Assembly: GCA_006937955.1 (NCBI GenBank)
Contig: SSNP01000005.1
Coordinates: forward strand, 3,413,475 to 3,477,474
From: Pachypanchax playfairii
Lineage: Eukaryota > Chordata > Actinopteri > Cyprinodontiformes > Aplocheilidae
Direction: 5' to 3'
DNA: 64,000 bases
The notes below the pieces were generated by a model that did no database searches, was not told the DNA's origin, and saw only the letters and a program-made list of their open reading frames with translations. Each line of letters begins with the position of its first letter. Within the stretch, counting starts at the first letter, position 1. Position numbers and translations under genes: made by a program. Below are positions 38,128 through 49,597 of the stretch, piece after piece.

Positions 38128-39404
38128 TGAAATAAAATCTAATTCAGAAATGTTATTTTGAAAACATTAGATTTTAATTAAAGTTTACCATTGTAGGTTT
38201 TGTTAGTTTGTTATCAAGCCAGATGTGCGTGCACACAGCCACAGTTCACACATATGTTTCACTTCAAAGTTTTCATCATCAGCTGTTAAAGAAGCAGCAT
38301 TACATCACAGCAAAATCTTCTTTAAAATAATGATTTCCACATGATTTGTACTGTGTAGAAATGTAAAAATGTTTCTTTTCTCTGTCTCATCAAATGACTT
38401 ACCTGTGTTTGCCTTAGTCTGGACTTCGGGCTGTTTCCATAGCAACATTCATCACACTTGGTGACTGCGACAGCCAGCAAGCGGTCATTTACTGCTGTTT
38501 TTTATCAACATTTACAGATTGTCCTCTCATTTGGATTTGTTCTGTACAGCCTGATCCTTCAACACATTTCTAAAACACAACTCAGCTATTTTTTTTTCGG
38601 GGGGTTAAGCTAATAATGAGCCCCACCGTAGAATTTGTTCTGAGCTAATAGCCGTAGTTTGCTGTTTGAAACGCTCCAAACAAAAGACGACACGATTAAA
38701 ATGTACAACATTCACAATGCATAAGGAAAGTAACTGCTGTCACAAGTGGGATAAATTATAAATAGGACAGGAAGTGGTTTTGGTTGTCAAGAGCGAGCTC
38801 AACACAGGCAGTGATGGAGCAGGCATGCAGTGATGTGAAGCTGGTCTGTTACTGGAAGGGTTTCCAAACATACATTAGGGTTTTGAGATGAAAGAAAATC
38901 CACAGGAGCATTGAAATGATGCTGTACAATAAGGTCCAGTACAGCTGAGTCCCCAGAGTGTTAAAAGTAGAGTCGAACAATTATAAGTCACTTAATGTCA
39001 AGTCTTTTTAATGTGCAAAAGATGCCAAAAGTTGCAAAAACCAACTATATTCAAGTAAAATAATATTAGCTACAATATCTGGAACGCTGCATGTTGATAC
39101 CGGACTTTAATTCTGTAAGAACATCATCAGAACAAATCTGCATAATGCATTTTTACTTTGGCATTTCTCAAAGAAATAATGAGCTGCTACCTGGCACTCT
39201 ATTCATCTGATTTATGCATATTTTCACTTTGTTCTCATTGGAGAAAAAAATTATTTCAAAAGAGTTGTTATGCTTGGATCATTTTATGAAGAGGTTTTAT
39301 GGATAAAACTCAAACACCACACTTGAAAAAAGCTAAATGATGGTGTATCTGAGACTTATTAAAACATTAAATTGTCTAATCAACTGCTTAAATAAGGGAA
39401 GAAT
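38128..39404. repeat. First copy of a 1277 bp duplicated block at an assembly gap
   Basis: Begins TGAAATAAAATCTAATTCAG and ends AAATAAGGGAAGAAT immediately before the run of N. The same 1277 bases follow directly after the gap with no difference I could find by eye. No gene lies in the block. See findings for why this is probably an assembly artefact. Confidence 0.93.
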
Positions 39405-39414
39405 NNNNNNNNNN
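39405..39414. other. Assembly gap of 10 N
   Basis: Ten undetermined bases. A fixed small run of N usually marks a join of unknown size, not a measured gap. Confidence 0.99.
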
Positions 39415-40691
39415 TGAAATAAAATCTAATTCAGAAATGTTATTTTGAAAACATTAGATTTTAATTAAAGTTTACCATTGTAGGTTTTGTTAGTTTGTTA
39501 TCAAGCCAGATGTGCGTGCACACAGCCACAGTTCACACATATGTTTCACTTCAAAGTTTTCATCATCAGCTGTTAAAGAAGCAGCATTACATCACAGCAA
39601 AATCTTCTTTAAAATAATGATTTCCACATGATTTGTACTGTGTAGAAATGTAAAAATGTTTCTTTTCTCTGTCTCATCAAATGACTTACCTGTGTTTGCC
39701 TTAGTCTGGACTTCGGGCTGTTTCCATAGCAACATTCATCACACTTGGTGACTGCGACAGCCAGCAAGCGGTCATTTACTGCTGTTTTTTATCAACATTT
39801 ACAGATTGTCCTCTCATTTGGATTTGTTCTGTACAGCCTGATCCTTCAACACATTTCTAAAACACAACTCAGCTATTTTTTTTTCGGGGGGTTAAGCTAA
39901 TAATGAGCCCCACCGTAGAATTTGTTCTGAGCTAATAGCCGTAGTTTGCTGTTTGAAACGCTCCAAACAAAAGACGACACGATTAAAATGTACAACATTC
40001 ACAATGCATAAGGAAAGTAACTGCTGTCACAAGTGGGATAAATTATAAATAGGACAGGAAGTGGTTTTGGTTGTCAAGAGCGAGCTCAACACAGGCAGTG
40101 ATGGAGCAGGCATGCAGTGATGTGAAGCTGGTCTGTTACTGGAAGGGTTTCCAAACATACATTAGGGTTTTGAGATGAAAGAAAATCCACAGGAGCATTG
40201 AAATGATGCTGTACAATAAGGTCCAGTACAGCTGAGTCCCCAGAGTGTTAAAAGTAGAGTCGAACAATTATAAGTCACTTAATGTCAAGTCTTTTTAATG
40301 TGCAAAAGATGCCAAAAGTTGCAAAAACCAACTATATTCAAGTAAAATAATATTAGCTACAATATCTGGAACGCTGCATGTTGATACCGGACTTTAATTC
40401 TGTAAGAACATCATCAGAACAAATCTGCATAATGCATTTTTACTTTGGCATTTCTCAAAGAAATAATGAGCTGCTACCTGGCACTCTATTCATCTGATTT
40501 ATGCATATTTTCACTTTGTTCTCATTGGAGAAAAAAATTATTTCAAAAGAGTTGTTATGCTTGGATCATTTTATGAAGAGGTTTTATGGATAAAACTCAA
40601 ACACCACACTTGAAAAAAGCTAAATGATGGTGTATCTGAGACTTATTAAAACATTAAATTGTCTAATCAACTGCTTAAATAAGGGAAGAAT
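39415..40691. repeat. Second copy of the 1277 bp duplicated block
   Basis: Direct repeat of 38128-39404, starting exactly at the first base after the gap and continuing into unique DNA after AAGGGAAGAAT. Both copies include the X-box-like GTTTCCATAGCAAC and the run TTTTTTTTCGGGGGG. Confidence 0.93.
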
Positions 40692-41838
40692 TAAATGTTT
40701 TATCATTCTGGCTCTCAGCTTGTGAATTTGCACATTAAAAGTAGGAATTTGGTATTTTTTTTCAAACATTTCTATTAATTCTTTACAGTCTTTTTCACCT
40801 GTTCAAACACAATGATGCAACTATACAATCACCAGTCAGCAGAAGAAAACAAATATTTCATATTTAATGCACGTGTTCTTTGCTGCTAACACAGTTCTCG
40901 TCTTCTCGTCATCTTGTTTTATTCTTCTTTCATTCAGAGCCATCTGCCATTCTAATTTTGGTTCAGAGACATCTGCCTCATGCTGGTTTGTCTTCAGCAA
41001 ATATATATTTCCTTTGCAACGCAGTGGGAATTCATTTCCTGCTTTTTTCAGTTTTCCCTAGAAAGGTCTGCATTTACAACAAGTTTAAAATGAAAAACAG
41101 GCTGATCACAGTTTGAAACTTTCTCTGTTTTTAACTGAGGGAGCAGAAAGTGGTGCTTATTTCATGTTGTTTGGTGGACAAGATCCTGAGAAGAGAGGAC
41201 AGAGGAGTAAAAACCACTAGAACAAAATGATGGATAGAAATTATTTAATATTTTAAGAGGATAATGATTTTGCACTCAGCTCAGGGTCAGCAGCTGTGAA
41301 TCCAGTCCAGCAAAAGGCTTCAAAGTCATTGAAATGTTCATTTAGTGTCTGAAAACGCAAAACTAATCATGTGATGAGTCTTTATTCCTGTATTATTATA
41401 CAACAATGGATTCACATGGCACTTTATTCTTGATTCAGCTGTATATCAGGTTATATATTAATACACCTAGATGTCACTAATTATTTGTTTCCAAAAATGT
41501 TGACGGTTTGAACACAAGTTGTGTCCATATGATAAAAGAAGTTCAACTACGCGTTTCTCATATATCGTACAGTAAGTTTACAGTTGTGAATTATTTCAGT
41601 TAAATGTGGCTGTTTGTAAAGTAAAACTATTTATATTTGTACTCTGGAACCATAAAGACAGAAAGCAGAAACACTAAACAGTTAAAAATACCACTCAGAT
41701 GTGGCAGCAGACAGTTTTACTATTTGAATGAGTTGATGGTCACATCACAAGACACAATCCAAGCTGATTTTATTGTTTTATTGTAGCTTTTAGTGGGTGT
41801 GTCTGAAGTGGAGGGCTTCATGTGCTGAGAGTGAAACC

Positions 41839-41863
41839 GTGTGTGTGTGTGTGTGTGTGTGTG
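41839..41863. repeat. (GT)n microsatellite
   Basis: About 12 uninterrupted GT dinucleotides. Several overlapping short ORFs (VCVCVC) arise from it and are not genes. Confidence 0.95.
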
Positions 41864-42270
41864 CCTCTTTGTCTTGCTGGCTCATGGTGCATTGTTTCTA
41901 TGGGTTGTTACACACAAGCTTACATGGGGGAAGGGACAAAGGTCAGAGTTCAGTCAGAGAGGGAACAGTGGATCGAAAACGAAGGCAGAGGAGCAAATGA
42001 AATGTATAAAATCTCGTCTCCAGAGGCTCGTGTTGTTTTTTCCCTTCAGACGTTTCCCCATCAGCTGTTCTGCTGGAAACACTCTTTGACTACACAATTA
42101 TGTGCTTGTCCTTTTCATTTTCTCATACGAACAAGGCCGTTTACATGGAGAAAATAAAGAGCGTTCAGGGAACATTTAGACCCCTTTACAAAAAATTCAA
42201 CAATTGATCATATATGACAAACATACAGTACATGACAAATTAGAAAACTGTTTTAAACATGTAATTTTTA

Positions 42271-42411
42271 TGGATGGATGGATGGATGGATGGATGGATG
42301 GATGGATGGATGGATGGATGGATGGATGGATGGATGGATGGATGGATGGATGGATGGATGGATGGATGGATGGATGGACGGAGGGACGGACGGACGGACA
42401 GATGGATGGAT
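42271..42411. repeat. (TGGA)n minisatellite-like array
   Basis: About 27 perfect TGGA units to 42378, then degenerate GGAC/GGAG and GGAT variants to about 42411. The long MDGW or HPSI reading frames on the two strands come from the repeat only. Confidence 0.97.
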
Positions 42412-43982
42412 TGTAATGACACTCAATGTTTGTGATTCATTCAAGATCTTTTTTATACATTGAAAATAATGTATTTCTAGTTACTGTAGGTTCAGTTAGT
42501 TTCTGTGGAACGGTTTTATCTTCTATGCAGAAATGTTTTATGTTCTGTTGTGTATCATCGTGCTCACTGACATCCATCAGTTCCCACTATTGATCCACTA
42601 CAAACAAACTGGCCTGGATGAAGCAGAACAAACAGTAACAGCAGCTCTGAATGCTTTCACACATTCATGCAAATGCACGTCAGCAGATGAAATACATGAA
42701 TTGTTGCTCTGATTCTGAAGGCCGCCTCCTCTCAGCCAGGCATAATAGACTTCAGGATAATCAGGATTTTAATCTGCTGAAGGCAGCAGTTCGAACTCTG
42801 TTACACTGCAGTGTGAATGGCTGTGCTTCCACGCAGACGGGACAATGATTTTATTGAAAGAAGGGATGACAGACATTGTGCATTTTACTGTTCTTTCAAG
42901 GCTGCATTTTTTAGACAGAGCCTGACTGAACTGTGGCAATTAGTAAAAAAGGGAGTTCGGAGCATTCAAAGTATAAAAACAATAATTATTGATCTGCCCA
43001 CCTGTCAGTGTTTCCACACGTGCTTTTCTCTTTGTTAAAAAGCAACACAACCGTGTATCGATGAGTTTTAGTTGGAGGTTGAGAAGATATAAAAAGGGCA
43101 GTGTAGGAAGAATTGTTTTTTCTTTAAGTTAATATAATAAGAAAAAAAGACATCAGTGAATAAGTCAGAAACTGAATTGTTAAAGCTAAAAAACATTTTA
43201 TTTTGAAAACCTGTTAATCAGATTTCAAAAAATCTCATATTGCTGTATCCAGAAAACATTCAAGCTAGACTAACACCACATTACTCATCCTCCCCCTTCA
43301 GTAGTAGCTCTAAAATAATGTTGAAAACTGATAATGTTCTGTGTCGTACTGAAAAATAGTGGAAAACTGGTTCCATTAATTTCTCCACGGATCATTTAAA
43401 GATGAGCTGCAACAGCTGCTGGGAGTTTATCTGATCCTCCTCCAGTTGATTTTGTCGGCAAATGGCAGCTAAAAATTTCCCACTTATTAAAACCATTCAC
43501 GAGTGGGACTTTATGGTTGCTGCAAAAACCATTAAATCCATTCAGTAAACTCTGAAGACCATAAAACAAACAGTGTATATTCAACTCACAAAGCCTTAAT
43601 CACAGAAGCCAAATTTTATTCTCATGCCATCAACAATTTATATTTATTTGTGTTGCTTTCCTGCTAATTAGATATAATTTATAGGTTTTACTTCAGTTGT
43701 TATTGGTAGTTTAAGCAGTTCTGTGTGCCTCTTTGATTTTAAAGGTATCAGTCAGTTAGTTGAGGCTTTTAAGGTTTCTGATGTTTTGTCACTTTGTCGA
43801 TAAGTGAGGTAGTACCAGCACTATAACGGTTATAAAGGGTGCGATGGCTCCACAGGTCAAAGGTGAGGTGCAGTAATGATTGTTCTGTGGAACCAACCAG
43901 CCATGAGATTTAAAACTGTACACAGCAATCAACATAATCGTACTTGAGGTGAAAACAAACTAAATCTTTAAAAGGGACTATA

Positions 43983-44034
43983 GTGGGCTGCACGGTGGTG
44001 CAGTGGGTAGCACTGTTACCTTGCAGAGAGAGAG
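43983..44034. repeat. Right end of the abundant teleost interspersed repeat (minus orientation)
   Basis: GGGCTGCACGGTGGTGCAGT followed by GGGTAGCACTGTTACCTTGC is the reverse complement of the end of the copy at 14925-15213. Only this end is recognisable. Confidence 0.7.
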
Positions 44035-47000
44035 TTATGGGTTATTTCAGTGTTTTAATTTTTAACCTTCAGCTTTATCATTTGGATTTATTTTGATGCT
44101 TCCCTCATTGAAAAGTGGGTTTAGCAAAACAAGTTACTAAAGTACAAAAATCATTTCAAATTGAGGCAATAAAGCATAAATTGTAAGAAGATTTTTAAAA
44201 GGAAAAAAACTGGTTACCTTGTGGTTTTGTAGTAAAACAAATGAAAATCAGTCTTTGGGTTACAATAAGTTTTTCAGATTTTTTTAAATATTAATTTCTA
44301 TGCTGAACTGTCAAGCTTTTTAATTTAAAAAAATCAGATGCCCTCCTGAAAGTCAAACATGCATCATCATTCAGTGACACACCAAATGTGTACATCATAA
44401 TAATGTGCAAAAATTAATTAATTTCACAACAATCTGACATGAAAACACATTTATTTTTCTTTTCTTCTTTTTTCTTTGACTATTTTTTAGCAAACAGAGA
44501 TTAGATCAAAAGGAAATCTTGACTGAAAGAAAAAATTAGGGCAAATACATGTTTTTTATTAATTTATTTTCGAGCTGATGCAGGAGAAATACCACTGGCT
44601 GCATCTCCCTTTAACTTTGACTTTTAAATCTGACTCATCCAGCATGGACACAGTGATAAGCTGCACAAAAATAATACTGCATCATTTCAAAGGGCTCTGT
44701 TGTACTAACAAGTGATACTGGCTGTCATACACAGCTGATGACACATTGGTGTGGGCCTTAAATCAAAAGGAGGTTAATGACTCTAATGGGAACCTTTGTG
44801 TTACATAAAAGTTGAGAGGTGAGGTTGTGCTGCCCTGTAGCGCAATTTATTAGATCAAGTATGGGAACGAGGGTTGGTAAATGCAGGCGAGAGCAAGGCT
44901 GAGAGATGAAGGAAAGGACGGCATGAAATAAAAGGTCACGGGTTGGAATAAAAACTGGAATGCCACTCAGTTAAAGGAACAACCCATTTACTTCAGGTTA
45001 AACATACTTTACTGCTTTAGATTGTTTTTTTATGTAATTATCATCTATAAGAGTGAAGCTTAAAAGGATTTCTGTCACAGTTTGGGTTTTCCTTTCTTTT
45101 TCTAGATTCATTTTTATTAATTTGTTGTTTTATGTCTTTTAGATCCAAGTTTGCTGACGCTCTAAGTTATTTACATACTGATCTTAGTTTATTTTTCTGT
45201 TTAGATCTTTCAGTCTTTCTTCATTTCTTATAGTCATTGTCTTTTCTTTTATTCCCCTGATTGATCCTGCTGCACTCACACTCACCTGTAGTGTCTGTGA
45301 TGTCATTCTTAATCAACACAAGAGTAGTAAACAAACATGGAGAGCAGGAAACAATAATGGAGGACATCCAGGTATTTTTGCACTTCGTACTTGGACTGCA
45401 GCTCTTTCTGAAGAAAAAACTCCGTCCACGACATTCAAGAAGATGTCGCATTTGACATCAATTACTTCTCGTGCACACCTCCAGGCCAATCAGTGGCTAC
45501 CACTATGTAGGTAGGCGTGTGACTGACATCACTTTACTGGACCAATCAGTCCATAGGTGGGCGTGTCGGGTTGCTTCAGCACGCTTCGGACCGATGCAGA
45601 AGGTGGTCTGAGAACAAGTTCATGAAAATCTGCTTGCAATCCTATCAGAAATTCTGCCTGATTCTCCACACTCAGATCAGTCTGACTGCAGAGTAGACCA
45701 TGATACTTACACCACAGAACCCCTCTCCAAAAACCCTCCCAGTCAAGATCTATTCAGTTCCAAATATTCAGAGTGGTTCTGGCCTCCCCTGCAGCAGTGC
45801 CTAAACCTGATCCAGCTCTGAGAGCTGCAGCATTGTCTCCAAGCAGGTGGCAGCAGGTCCTGATAGAATTACTGTGCAGATTATATTGTGCCTCATAGTG
45901 ATGGCATTATGCCTCCACTAACCATGTTACATAACCTCAATTACTCTGACGAAGGAGACAGAGAGACGGAGAGAAAGCAGGATGGTGTGATCACTTGATA
46001 GTTCAATATGCTCACAGATATTTAAAGTGTGAAAAATATTGTAAACAGATTTATTAATAACAGAGTGTGTGTTCTGTAGTGTAATAGGCTGAAATAGTTT
46101 GTTTACTTTGACAACGAAAAAATATGTTTAAACCTTTTAACCTCTGCACGCTGACTGGTGTCTCTCTCAATAAAGAGAGATGTTTCTTTTTAAACATTGA
46201 AATGATATTGGAGAAAAATGGAAAAACATCTTAAACTCGTGTGCAAAGATTTCAGACTCTTTCATTGATTAGATTCTCCTTCATCCCACTATCAGAATCA
46301 TCTTCATGTCATTTTCAGTGGCAGGAAAATAAGTCAAAACAGAGAGCTAGAATCCTGATAAAGAATGATAATAACCAGAAGAACAAGGCATCAGCAGGCG
46401 AATACAGAGTCATTATGATGGCATCAGTGCATGAAGTCGCCAGCCGCCTTTTATCATTCTGTTTCATACTTTCTCCTTTTGTGTATAACCTGGAAGCTCT
46501 GCACGTCTGTCAACCATTCTTTTTCCAATTGGGAAAATCTATAATAAATAAAGAATAATCTTATGATATATATTCATACCAGTCAGGAAAATAACATTTT
46601 ATTTATTCAATACAGTGTTTTTTTACAAGAAATTGAATTTTCTGCCAAGTTCATTTGATTGCATGTCACAGAATGGAGAGCATAAAGTAACATATAAAAC
46701 ACAAACAATGCACTGCAAAGCCAAGTTTCTTCAAACTGTAACAGGATTCTGTTTGTGTCTAAAACTCAATCATGATAATATGTTTAACCTCCCTGTTTTT
46801 AACACAAAATGGACAAACATTGTGCTAATAGAGGGATATAAATGCATTTAGTTTTATTTCTGGTGATGCCTGCTGTGGGAGTAAGTTAATGAGACCAGAG
46901 TTCAGGGAGATCATTTACCAAGTTGCACAACATATAGCTTCTAAATCCACATGCAGCATTTATTTTTATGTCACTTTAGCCTAATGGAAAGGAACTAATT

Positions 47001-48129
47001 TCTCATTTAGCATTTTGAGCTCCTTCGTTTCTGCTGTGAAAGTTAAAATGTGAGGAGGCAACAACAAACACATGCATGTTAAAAGCACCAGAAGAAAACA
47101 ATAATGGATCCTTCAACCTGCTAGAAACAACCGACCAATGTGGAGGGAAGAAATACTGATGTAGCCGAGGTTCAGATAATTACAATTACTTCTAAAATAC
47201 TGTTAAAACCGTTTGTGCTCTTCTACCTTCAGTACACAAATTTCTTTGACAAGGTATGATGCCATAAAAGATTAAGAATAATTAGCTGCAAGTGCTCCTC
47301 TAATTGAAGATGAAAAATTTGACAGTTTATCCTGTCCAGTGAAGAAGTCTAAGTGCCACGGGGAGTTTCTGTTCAACCCTGCAATTCCCACAAGTCCAAT
47401 CTCAGCTTGGATTGCTTTGTTGTTGATGGAAACATGAAGCCATAATTCTTAATTGATTGGAAAATAACCATTAAGGGGAAGACATGTGACACTGGGATAA
47501 TTTGAATCTATTATAGCCCCCTGTGGACCATGAGCTACTGTAAATACCTGGCATGCTTCAGTGTGTTTCAGCCTGAATAAACACACATCGCTGTAACTGA
47601 AACACCTGCCATGCTGCGTCCTGGCTGAACCTGGTGTATGTGTGTGTGCATTATCTGTGCAATGACAAGCAGCCACAGTTGTACAGTCAGTAAGCACATG
47701 AGAGTAGGTCACCATGACAACAGCAATCCCCGGAGCATACAGTCAGCAGAGTGACGTCACTGGCCTTTGCAGGTCTGTGTGTGTGTGTTCATGTGGCACT
47801 GCTGGTCTAGAGAATCTGCTGGAGTACGCTGAGAGGAATAAATGAAGGAAGAAACCATGGATGAAAGAAAACCAGAAACAAAAATCTGATGGGGAGAGAA
47901 CATGAAACATACACAGTTTGAGAAACCACAGATTTCTGAGCTGTTTGTACGGTCGATGTATCGATGTGTGTCACTCAACGTTGTTTTCTCTGAAATAACA
48001 GAAGAGTGTTGATACGTTTCATTCAGCCACTACAATAAATTGTTCTTTCTGACAGTCATTAAAGGATTTTGAAACAAAAAGCTTGTGAACACAGATGTGT
48101 AAATTGTCTCCCATTTGTTCTGCAGAAGT

Positions 48130-48132
<3 letters not shown>

Positions 48133-48177
<45 letters not shown>

Positions 48178-48179
48178 CA
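48133..48179. repeat. (CA)n microsatellite
   Basis: About 19 uninterrupted CA units, one G interruption at 48171, then four more units. Confidence 0.96.
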
Positions 48180-49040
48180 AAAGCTTTGCATGATTGTTGT
48201 CATTTTGTTTTTATCTGCTCATGGTTGTTTTTGTTACCGAGGTCACGTGATGAATGTTTTTGGTCATTTTGTGGCCTGAACTGGTTACAGTAGAGTTGAT
48301 TATTTCCTTTTTTATCTTTATATTGTTGTTTTCAGTCACATTTAGACATTTTTGGTTTGCATTCATCTATAAAAACATCCATTTGTTGACATGCCGGTTA
48401 ATTTTATGTTAGTATGAAATATTTCATTGTCTCACTGCTGCTGTTTTACACCCATTTTTGCCCTTTTAGGGTTATATTTCGGTAGTTATGTGATGAATCG
48501 TGTAGTTTTGTTACTAATGTTTTTGCTACAGGGTTAGCTGATTTGATCTACTTTCTATAAATACGCCCATCTGACAAACACTAATGATCTCATACATTAA
48601 CTAGTAATACAATTACATTGACTTTTCAAAGTAACATGGAAATGCATGTTGACTGCATGGGTTCACACACAGTTTACATGCTGTTTATCCAGACAGGCAG
48701 TATTGATTCAAATAGTAATCAATACTCAATACCTCTCTGAATCAGATCCAATCACGACGGCTGCCACAGATAATCAATTTTCTCAAACACAAAAATGTAT
48801 CTCAGTCAGTTTTATAGATATTGACCTAAAATGTCACATGAGGAGAATCATTCATAATACATGCTCTGAGTACTAACAGATCGGGTAAGATCTGGCCATG
48901 TTGTGTGAGTTAAATCAAGATTTATAGTACTAATAGTACTAATTTATAGTTAATTATAAACATCATAAAATGATGTTAGTTTGGAACTCTGGCAGGAAAA
49001 GCTGTGTGCAACATGCATTCCTTCAAGAAATGCAGATTAT

Positions 49041-49597
49041 TTAAAGAGGCCCTTCCATTAAAAACAGTTTTTCTGAGGTTTCTGTTGAATATTTTAGCTC
49101 CACAGGTGTTCTTACCTTCATAGTGGGTGTGAAAACAGGTCAACAACTTCTCTTTCAGTTTTTATCTCTCAAACTACACAGGTGGCGATAACACCGAGTG
49201 CTCCCGAGTCTGAACATTTGTCACAACTCCTTTGTTTGTTAGTATTCGGCAGCTCCCGCAGTTGAAACCACGCCTAGCATGCTGCTGGCTAAAAGCTGTA
49301 GCATAAGACGTAGCATACAGGAAGAGAGAACGTCTGCTGTTGCCATGCGCAGCGGGGCAGGAAACAGTATACCTTGCTCTTATAGGCTAGTTTGTTAGCC
49401 AATCAGAGTCCAGCAAATTCGAATAATGAATATTATTGAGTTGGAGCCAAGGCCAACTGAATCTTGATGCAGACAGATTGAAAGGTCTGTTAATCAGTGT
49501 TTCCTGATGTTTTTTAGGTATAAAATGATTCATATTACTGGTTAATACTTAAGAAATAACCACAAAGTCCTGAAATTTGTGTGAAATGGTCTCTTTG
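49041..49597 (-). mobile_element. Non-autonomous inverted-repeat element, long copy
   Basis: 557 bp starting TTAAAGAGGCCCTTCCATTA and ending GAAATGGTCTCTTTG. The ends are imperfect inverted repeats, and the whole is related in reverse orientation to 21467-21809. Extra internal sequence at about 49200-49460, absent from the other copy, includes GCAGTTGAAACCACGCCTAG. It has no transposase. The pair shows that this family is dispersed in the genome. Confidence 0.75.

Noticed and set aside
38128..40691. A true segmental tandem duplication
   Set aside because: Copies abut the N run at the exact base and have equal length, which points to an assembly join.
41822..42157. A 111-codon ORF after the GT microsatellite
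   Set aside because: Starts in the GT repeat and has three overlapping alternatives in other frames of equal quality, so there is no coding preference.
42204..42463. Reading frames of MDGW or HPSI repeats on both strands
   Set aside because: They are products of the TGGA tandem array and have no coding signature outside it.
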